Assembly (NCBI GenBank): GCA_003972865.1
Contig: QOAX01000030.1
Span: 1-12,513, forward strand
Direction: 5' to 3'
Length of the DNA: 12,513 bases
Source of the DNA: Verrucomicrobiota bacterium
GTDB taxonomy: Bacteria > Verrucomicrobiota > Verrucomicrobiia > Limisphaerales > UBA1096
Shown here one piece after another: positions 7,400 to 12,513 of the stretch; position 1 is the first letter of the stretch, and each line of letters starts with the position of its first letter. The position numbers and the translations under genes are program-made. The notes beneath the pieces were generated by a model. It did no database searches. It worked only from the letters and a program-made list of their open reading frames with translations, and was not told the DNA's origin.

Positions 7400-8902
7400 A
7401 TGAATCCATACTCCAGCATACCCAACAACCCAGCGCTTGGCCAAGCGCAAAGCCGGCGTGATTTTCTCTGGCGCTCGGGCGGTGGGTTGGGGGGCATCGC
7501 CCTCGCCGGCATGCTCGGACGCGACGGGGTGCTTGCAGACACAGCGGCGACCCGCCAGCCGGTCGGCCTGCACCACGCGCCAAGGGCCAAGCGAGTGATT
7601 CAGTTGTTCATGGGCGGCGCAGCAAGTCATTTGGACTTGTTCGACTACAAGCCGGAACTCATCAAACGCGACGGTGAGAAATGGGATCCCGGCGAAACCA
7701 TCGAATTATTCCAAAGTTCACCCGGCAAAACGTTCAAGTCGCTTTGGGAATGGTCACAACATGGTCAATGCGGCAAGCCGCTGACCTCCATCGTTTCGGA
7801 GCTTGGCCAATGCGTCGACGACATGGCGTTCATTCACAATGTCGTCGGTAAAACCGGCGTTCACAGCCAGGCCACCTACCTGCAGGCGACCGGCTTTCAG
7901 CGGCCGGGGTTTCCCGGCATGGGCGCTTGGGTGAGCTACGGCTTGGGTAGCCTGAACGACAATCTGCCAACCTTCGTCGTTTTGCCGGATCATCGTGGAT
8001 ACGCCTCAAACGGACCGAAAAACTGGAGCTCCGCTTTTCTCCCGGCTGCGCACCAGGGCACCACACTGTTCCCCGGCCGCGCCAATCCGATCGCCGATCT
8101 TTACCCGCCCAAGGACTCGTTCGTGACAAAAATGAGCGAGGCAGACACGCAGTCACTCTTGGATAAATTTAACCGTGCCCACGCCGAATCTCGCGAGGCA
8201 GATTCGCGACTCGACGCCCGCATCAAGTCGTACGAACTCGCCGCGCGCATGCAATTGAGCGCACCCGAAGCGCTCGATATCTCCGGCGAACCCGACCACA
8301 TCATGCGGCTCTACGGCCTCGATCATAATGTTAAGACCTGGCCCAAGGAGATCAACGAGATCGAGGAAATCGACTACTTTTCACGCAAGTGCGTTGTAGC
8401 CCGCCGACTGCTCGAGCGCGGTGTGCGTTTCGTGCAGATTTGGTCTGGCAACGACAACGGTTTCCCCCGCCGCAACTGGGACTCTCACGAGGATATCAAG
8501 CGCGACCATGGACCCCTGGCCCGCGGTATGGCACGTGGTACGGCGGCGCTCATTCTCGACCTCAAGCAACGCGGCATGCTGGACGACACGCTCATTCTCT
8601 GGACTACCGAGTTTGGCCGGATGCCGTGCGCACAGGGCAGCAAAGGCCGAGACCACAATCCGTTCGTGTTCACCAACTGGCTTGCTGGAGGCGGAATCAG
8701 TGGCGGTGTGACTCATGGCGAAAGTGACCAATGGGGCTTCCGCCCGGCCGACCGCAACAACGCAACCTCCTGTCACGACATCCACGCGACGATTCTGTAT
8801 CTGTTGGGAATCGAGCACGAACAGTTGACCGTACGCCACGACGGGATTGACCGCCGACTAACCGACGTCCATGGTCACGTCATCCAGGAAATTCTGGCCT
8901 GA
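7400..8902 (+). CDS. Tat-exported DUF1501 protein
   Basis: A 500-residue DUF1501 protein, a family with a sulfatase/alkaline-phosphatase-like fold and no established substrate; it is the standard partner of PSD1-type proteins in PVC genomes. A twin-arginine signal is visible: SRRDFL (RR at 19-20), then a Gly-rich hydrophobic stretch GGGLGGIALAGML. Family blocks follow: VIQLFMGGAASHLDLFDYKP, LPTFVVLPDHRG, RGVRFVQIWSGNDNG, NWDSHEDIKRDHGPLARGMA, LILWTTEFGRMP (E404), GRDHNPFVFTNWLAGG and CHDIHATILYLLGI near the end. The start at ATG 7400 is two bases after the upstream stop with no Shine-Dalgarno, which suggests translational coupling. The family length is normal and nothing looks broken. The N-terminal 17 residues before the Tat motif include the window's only full 16-bp palindrome. 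Confidence 0.96.
   Translation: MNPYSSIPNNPALGQAQSRRDFLWRSGGGLGGIALAGMLGRDGVLADTAATRQPVGLHHAPRAKRVIQLFMGGAASHLDLFDYKPELIKRDGEKWDPGETIELFQSSPGKTFKSLWEWSQHGQCGKPLTSIVSELGQCVDDMAFIHNVVGKTGVHSQATYLQATGFQRPGFPGMGAWVSYGLGSLNDNLPTFVVLPDHRGYASNGPKNWSSAFLPAAHQGTTLFPGRANPIADLYPPKDSFVTKMSEADTQSLLDKFNRAHAESREADSRLDARIKSYELAARMQLSAPEALDISGEPDHIMRLYGLDHNVKTWPKEINEIEEIDYFSRKCVVARRLLERGVRFVQIWSGNDNGFPRRNWDSHEDIKRDHGPLARGMARGTAALILDLKQRGMLDDTLILWTTEFGRMPCAQGSKGRDHNPFVFTNWLAGGGISGGVTHGESDQWGFRPADRNNATSCHDIHATILYLLGIEHEQLTVRHDGIDRRLTDVHGHVIQEILA
7433..7448. repeat. full-length 16-bp palindrome GCGCTTGGCCAAGCGC
   Basis: The longest perfect copy of the repeated palindrome in the window, a true 16-bp inverted repeat with no loop. 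It lies 33 bases into the DUF1501 gene and encodes ALGQA just ahead of the twin-arginine motif. Confidence 0.9.
7802..7810. repeat. CTTGGCCAA palindrome copy, one arm altered
   Basis: Second copy in the DUF1501 gene, read as ELGQCVDD. Confidence 0.8.
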
Positions 8903-8910
8903 ACGAGCTT

Positions 8911-9717
8911 ATGAAAACCAAACTTAACCGAAACGGTTTCACCCTCATCGAGTTGCTGGTCGTGATCGCGATCATCGCCATTCTCGCCGCCCTGCTGCTG
9001 CCGGCTTTGGCAAAAGCCAAGCAGTCCGCCGTCAAGACCCACTGCGCCAGCAACATGAAACAGTGGGGAATAGGAACGATGATGTATGGCGGTGACAATG
9101 ACGATTACTTCCCAGATAATACAAGAGGCCAGCACACCAGTTGGGTCAGCAAGGAAGTCGCCGACTTTTGGGAAAAGTACATCATGCCTCAAAAGTTTGA
9201 TTCTAAGAAAAAAAAGAAGGACCGAGGGCATGTGATTTTCTGCCCTTCTGATGAGTGGCATCGCGAGGCGGATCTGTGGCGAAACAGCGCCACACAGTAT
9301 CCCATTCTCACGGGTTATTTCTGGCTGCCACACCGTTTACTCAACTCGTGGGGGTATAACGTCAACGGTTTGGAAGCCAAGGCCAACAAGGGTATAGCCG
9401 GTTGGCATTCCCGAAAAAAAATCAACCAAGCCATTTTTCCGGGATCGCCTTCACAAATCCCAACCTTGATTGATCGAATACAGGGTTTCGGATCCTTTGG
9501 CGGTGGCAAGTTAAGGATGAGCAACTGGTACACACAATCCGGTGGGAAAAACATTCCAACGGCCAACCACCCAACCGGCCCCAAAGGTGAACCTCCCGGC
9601 GGCAACTTTCTCATGACCGACGGTCATGTTGAGTGGTACAAGTTGAACCAAGTCGAGGTGGGCTCCAACGGCGGCAGTTGGCAATGCATCTACAAGATGC
9701 CACTGGGCGACCAGTAA
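8911..9717 (+). CDS. pseudopilin-like protein, prepilin N-terminal methylation domain
   Basis: A 268-residue protein with a type IV prepilin/type II pseudopilin leader. MKTKLNRNG is the positively charged leader, cut after G9; F10 becomes the methylated residue and E14 is the conserved Glu at +5. FTLIELLVVIAIIAILAALL forms the single membrane helix. The periplasmic part has N-X-K-like spacing after the helix (CASNMKQWGIGTMMYGGDNDDYFPDN) and ends with GGNFLMTDGHVEW (231-242), the conserved tail of PVC pseudopilins related to DUF1559/H-X9-DG proteins; the H-to-DG distance here is longer than usual. PVC genomes encode many such proteins and their targets are unknown. It starts eight bases after the DUF1501 stop, so it is probably co-transcribed. 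The C-terminal half contains an AAAAAAG-type run near 9208-9216 but the frame is intact. Confidence 0.94.
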   Translation: MKTKLNRNGFTLIELLVVIAIIAILAALLLPALAKAKQSAVKTHCASNMKQWGIGTMMYGGDNDDYFPDNTRGQHTSWVSKEVADFWEKYIMPQKFDSKKKKKDRGHVIFCPSDEWHREADLWRNSATQYPILTGYFWLPHRLLNSWGYNVNGLEAKANKGIAGWHSRKKINQAIFPGSPSQIPTLIDRIQGFGSFGGGKLRMSNWYTQSGGKNIPTANHPTGPKGEPPGGNFLMTDGHVEWYKLNQVEVGSNGGSWQCIYKMPLGDQ

Positions 9718-9726
9718 TTCCCCAAC

Positions 9727-10704
9727 ATGCCTTATCTGTGTCGTTGTCTGTATCTGTTACAGGTCACGTTTTTTGCGCTTAGCCAAGCGGAAGCCAACGC
9801 GGATCCGCTCCTGGCCAAGGGCTGCTCCGTGCACTTTGCAACCGTCACGGAAGCCAGAGAGCGGCTGGCCAAGCGGGATGTTTACATCCAGGGCCTCAGC
9901 CCGTTTGAGCGTGCGGCCAAGATCAAGCGGGCCGGCCCGGTTTCGACCGGGCAATTCATCGAGTTTATCCAAGACCAGGCGCTTGAATGGAGTGATGAAG
10001 ACAAGGCCAAATTGCGCGAGGTAGTCTCAGGGGCAAAGACAAAATTGGCCCGGTTTGCCAAGCACCTGCCCAAGCGCATCGACCTCATCAAGACCACCGG
10101 CAACGACGAGGGTGGCGCCCCGTACACTCGCGGCACCAGCATCATTTTACCCAAGCGGAGGACCAGCCAATCCGCCAAGGGGCTCGAACGGCTTTTTTAT
10201 CACGAGCTGTTCCACATCATTTCCCGCGGCAACCCCACTCTGCGCGATGAACTTTACAAGGTCATCGGCTACAAAAAGTGCGGCGTGGTCTCGTTGCCGG
10301 ATGAGATGATGCCGCGCCGCATCAGCAATCCCGACGCGCCGGTGGTGGAGCATTGCATCCGGGTTTCGAAAGATGGCGAACCGCTTTGGTGCGCCCCGGT
10401 GCTGTTCTCGCGCACGGCAAAGTACGACCCCGAAACCGGTGGCACATTTTTTCGCTACCTGGAGTTTCGACTGATGGTGATCGACCGCAAAACCGCCAAA
10501 GCGACCCTGAAAGACGGCAAGCCGCTCCTGCTGAAGCCGGATGCCGTGGAGGGTTTTTACGAGCAGATCGGCCGCAACACCGGCTACATCATCCACCCCG
10601 AGGAAACGCTGGCGAACAACTTCGTTCACCTGATGTTGAAGCGGCAGAAACTCGCCAACCCGGAGATCCCCGGGAAGATCGAGGCGCTACTGCTGGCAAA
10701 TTAA
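9727..10704 (+). CDS. putative secreted zinc metallopeptidase (HExxH)
   Basis: A 325-residue protein that I cannot name by family. A signal peptide is likely: about 1-25, hydrophobic LYLLQVTFFAL, then ANA before D26. The mature part has HELFH (159-163), the zincin HExxH motif, preceded by hydrophobic LFY. Far downstream, HPEETLANNF (290-299) supplies a Glu that could be the third zinc ligand, as in gluzincins. Proteolysis of an envelope or extracellular substrate is inferred from these motifs only. The start at ATG 9727 is nine bases after the pseudopilin stop; it is the last gene of the run and its stop lies five bases from the convergent glycosyltransferase stop. The region is rich in LAK words (LLAKGC, RLAKRD) from degenerate copies of the window's palindrome. 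An inactive HExxH-like protein is the alternative. Confidence 0.82.
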   Translation: MPYLCRCLYLLQVTFFALSQAEANADPLLAKGCSVHFATVTEARERLAKRDVYIQGLSPFERAAKIKRAGPVSTGQFIEFIQDQALEWSDEDKAKLREVVSGAKTKLARFAKHLPKRIDLIKTTGNDEGGAPYTRGTSIILPKRRTSQSAKGLERLFYHELFHIISRGNPTLRDELYKVIGYKKCGVVSLPDEMMPRRISNPDAPVVEHCIRVSKDGEPLWCAPVLFSRTAKYDPETGGTFFRYLEFRLMVIDRKTAKATLKDGKPLLLKPDAVEGFYEQIGRNTGYIIHPEETLANNFVHLMLKRQKLANPEIPGKIEALLLAN

Positions 10705-10708
10705 AATC

Positions 10709-11467
10709 TCACCGCACGGGGTCGTACCAGTACTTGCAGTTGTCCCGCTGTTTCAGCGTGTCGCCAAGCGTCGCGACGGCCTCGAGGCCGTGAACGAGGT
10801 TTTGCCACGAGAACAACGCCCGGACTTTTCGACCGGAACTGATCACCGGCTCGTTCAAGATAACCATGCGCTTGGCCAGGCGTTGACCCAGTCGGTTGAG
10901 CCGGATGCAATACTCGACCTCCTCGGCGGCGAACCAGTCCTGACTGAAGCCGCCCAGATCCCGGAAGGCGGCAGCCCGGCAGAACAAAAACGAGCCGGCG
11001 GCCCAGCGCATCACGCGGCCGATCGTGTTCCATGCGACCACTGTCTGTCGGGCAAGCCAGGGGCCGCTGTCGAATCTCACCGGACAACCTCCACCGAGGC
11101 AGTCGTCACGCGCCATCGCCCGCATCATTTCGCGGAAGAGTATCGGCGACACTTGCGTGTCGGCATCGACGAACACCAGCCAGTCACCCCTGGCCGCCCG
11201 TCCGGCGGCGTGTCGTGACGCAGCGATCTGGTTGAACGGCTCGAACACCACCCGCGCGCCGTTGGCCCTGGCCACCGAAGCCGTCCCGTCGGTCGAGTTG
11301 TTGTCACACACGACGACCTCGCTCGCCCACCCCGCCTGGCCAAGCACGGCACGCGCCTTGTGGGCTGCCTCGAGGGTCTTGGGCAGGTACTTGGCCTCGT
11401 TGAAGGCCGGGATGACGATGGACACCAGCACTTGGCCAAGCGTAACGGGACGCACACGATGATTCAA
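10709..11467 (-). CDS. family 2 glycosyltransferase
   Basis: A 252-residue GT-A-fold inverting glycosyltransferase, predicted cytosolic or membrane-peripheral, as no transmembrane helix is visible. It should transfer a sugar from a nucleotide-sugar donor; donor and acceptor are unknown. Seen: VSIVIPAFNEAKYLPKTLEA at the N-terminus, VVVCDNNSTDGTA, the metal-binding DAD (D101, D103) in WLVFVDADTQVSP, GCPVRFD, and AAEEVEYCIRL (E182/E183), which fits the catalytic acid region. It starts with TTG at 11467. AGAGG six bases upstream (11474-11478) supports this over the GTG at 11455, which would leave a shorter N-terminus. It is compact for GT2, close to dolichol-phosphate-mannose-synthase-type enzymes without membrane tails. 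It is convergent with the metallopeptidase gene (four bases apart, no room for a separate terminator) and divergent from the next gene. Confidence 0.93.
   Translation of the reverse strand: MNHRVRPVTLGQVLVSIVIPAFNEAKYLPKTLEAAHKARAVLGQAGWASEVVVCDNNSTDGTASVARANGARVVFEPFNQIAASRHAAGRAARGDWLVFVDADTQVSPILFREMMRAMARDDCLGGGCPVRFDSGPWLARQTVVAWNTIGRVMRWAAGSFLFCRAAAFRDLGGFSQDWFAAEEVEYCIRLNRLGQRLAKRMVILNEPVISSGRKVRALFSWQNLVHGLEAVATLGDTLKQRDNCKYWYDPVR
11431..11440. repeat. CTTGGCCAAG palindrome copy
   Basis: Perfect 10-bp copy ten codons into the minus-strand glycosyltransferase, read as TLGQVL. Degenerate copies in the same gene (near 10871 and 11336) give LAKR and LGQA. Confidence 0.85.
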
Positions 11468-11473
11468 CTTGGG

Positions 11474-11478
11474 CCTCT
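11474..11478 (-). promoter_or_regulatory. Shine-Dalgarno supporting a TTG start
   Basis: On the minus strand AGAGG precedes TTG 11467 by six bases. It decides the rare TTG start of the glycosyltransferase. Confidence 0.55.
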
Positions 11479-11520
11479 TTCTGCTGGCGTTTATTTACGA
11501 GATCGCTACCGTTTGCGGCC

Positions 11521-12513
11521 ATGTCTTTCCTACAGAAAAGAACGGGCGGGAGCTTGGCCATCGTAGCCGGGCTTATTGTCATGACAGCCACAGGCACTAC
11601 GGCGGCGGAGAAACCCAGTTGGATTTGGGGCGCCGGCGAAGCGAAGGAAAATGAGACGATTTTCTTCCGGAAAATCGTCCGACTCAATACCAAGGACTTA
11701 GGGCCCGGGGCCAAGCAGGTACAGTCGGCCAAATTCACAATGTCATGCGACAACGGCTTCGAGGCGTTTATCAACGGCAAAAAAGTGCTGGCCGGTGGAG
11801 ACTGGAACAACGCCCGAACAGTGGACGTAAAAAAGCATCTGAAGGTCGGCCGCAACGTCATCGCGGTGCGCGGATGGAACGAGGGCAGCGTCGCCGGCCT
11901 GGTGGGCCAGCTGGACATCGCCGCCAGCACCTCGCGCCACAAGATCATCAACACCGACTCATCATGGCGTGCGAGCCGCTCGAAAGCGGACGGCTGGGAG
12001 TCAATTGGCTTCGACGCCAGGGACTGGAAGACCTCCCGCGTCACCGGAGCGCTGGGTGACGGGCCATGGGGCAATGTGTTCGCCAAGGCGAGCAAGGGCA
12101 GCGGCGGCACTCCGGGCGTTCCTGCCCCGGAGCATCTCACCTTGGCCAAGGGGTTCAAGGCGGAACTGCTGCACATTGTTCCAAAAGGCGAACAAGGCTC
12201 GTGGGTGGCGATAACCGAGGACCACAAGGGCCGCCTGATCGTCTCCGACCAGTACGGCCACCTTTACCGCATCACACCGCCCAAAATCGGCGAGGATGCC
12301 TCAAAGATTTACATCGAAAGAATCGACGCACCGATCGGCCACGCGCAGGGGCTGCTCTGGGCATTCAACAGCCTGTACGTCGTGGTGAACGGCGGCGGCA
12401 TTGCCGGGCACGGCAGTGGGCTTTACCGGGCGATCGACACCAACGGCGACGACAAGCTCGACAAGGTTGAGACGTTGAAAAAAATCAACGGCGGCGGCGA
12501 GCATGGCCCGCAC
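11521..12513 (+). CDS. PVC-type membrane-bound-dehydrogenase-domain protein, 5' part
   Basis: Open from ATG 11521 to the right edge (331 codons), so the C-terminus is missing. A signal peptide covers about 1-29 (basic QKR, then SLAIVAGLIVMTATGTTAA). Residues about 30-195 look like a beta-sandwich, galactose-binding-like domain, including KFTMSCDNGFEAFINGKKVL and RNVIAVRGWNEG. From about 203 the sequence PEHLTLAKGFKAELLHIVP begins a propeller-type domain of the TIGR02604 (Piru_Ver) kind: GSWVAITEDHKGRLIVSDQY, GLLWAFNSLYVVVNGGG, and GGGEHGPH at the edge. Relatives are large periplasmic proteins that often continue with a HEAT-repeat and a CxxCH heme domain; whether this one does cannot be seen. 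It is divergent from the glycosyltransferase with 53 bases between starts. There is no clear Shine-Dalgarno. The second in-frame ATG (11581) would remove the basic N-region of the signal. Confidence 0.88.
   Translation, partial: MSFLQKRTGGSLAIVAGLIVMTATGTTAAEKPSWIWGAGEAKENETIFFRKIVRLNTKDLGPGAKQVQSAKFTMSCDNGFEAFINGKKVLAGGDWNNARTVDVKKHLKVGRNVIAVRGWNEGSVAGLVGQLDIAASTSRHKIINTDSSWRASRSKADGWESIGFDARDWKTSRVTGALGDGPWGNVFAKASKGSGGTPGVPAPEHLTLAKGFKAELLHIVPKGEQGSWVAITEDHKGRLIVSDQYGHLYRITPPKIGEDASKIYIERIDAPIGHAQGLLWAFNSLYVVVNGGGIAGHGSGLYRAIDTNGDDKLDKVETLKKINGGGEHGPH
12141..12150. repeat. CTTGGCCAAG palindrome copy
   Basis: Perfect 10-bp copy at the start of the propeller domain of the last gene, read as TLAKGF. 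Confidence 0.85.

Noticed and set aside
1752..12150. Reading the CTTGGCCAAG copies as insertion-sequence ends or a CRISPR array
   Set aside because: Copies are irregularly spaced over kilobases, lie inside intact genes, have no target duplications and enclose no transposase or spacers.
11304..12227. 307-codon minus-strand frame
   Set aside because: Opposite the well-supported gene at 11521 and overlapping the glycosyltransferase start; composition is that of a shadow frame.

Overview
The window looks like a chromosomal segment of a Verrucomicrobiota/PVC-group bacterium, probably Verrucomicrobiia. The evidence is gene content: a DUF1549/DUF1553 (PSD1-type) protein next to a Tat-exported DUF1501 protein, a pseudopilin with an N-terminal GFTLIELLVV segment and a C-terminal TDGHVEW motif, a PQQ-repeat protein with a LamG domain, and the start of a PVC-type membrane-bound-dehydrogenase-domain protein. 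The DNA is GC-rich apart from a few short intergenic stretches. I see no phage, IS, CRISPR, tRNA or rRNA genes.

Layout. Positions 1-71 may hold the last codons of a plus-strand gene. Positions 72-364 are non-coding and carry a strong minus-strand intrinsic terminator. Positions 365-3250 (minus) encode a large secreted multidomain PQQ protein, read divergently from aroC (chorismate synthase, 3359-4441, plus). A 247-base leader holds a G9 tract, a 40-base-spaced direct repeat, a hairpin and a good Shine-Dalgarno. After it comes a tight plus-strand run, 4689-10704: PSD1-type protein, DUF1501 protein, pseudopilin and a putative secreted zinc metallopeptidase, with gaps of only 2, 8 and 9 bases, so probably one transcript. 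It converges with a family 2 glycosyltransferase (10709-11467, minus, TTG start). A divergent plus-strand gene starts at 11521 and runs off the right edge.

How the genes may work together. Apart from aroC and the glycosyltransferase, nearly every product carries an export signal. The set looks like a cell-envelope or extracellular module of the kind PVC bacteria carry in many paralogous copies. Its biochemical role is unknown, and I do not assign a pathway.

The most striking signal is at the DNA level. A palindrome, core CTTGGCCAAG and fullest form GCGCTTGGCCAAGCGC, recurs through the window. Its 8-bp core TTGGCCAA occurs 11 times by hand count, where about 0.2 is expected for a random 8-mer in 12.5 kb, and there are a dozen or so one-mismatch relatives. 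The copies lie inside unrelated genes on both strands and in two reading frames, so unrelated proteins share the peptide words LGQ(A) and LAK. This resembles the behaviour of cyanobacterial HIP1 or of DNA-uptake sequences, and is the best candidate here for something undescribed.
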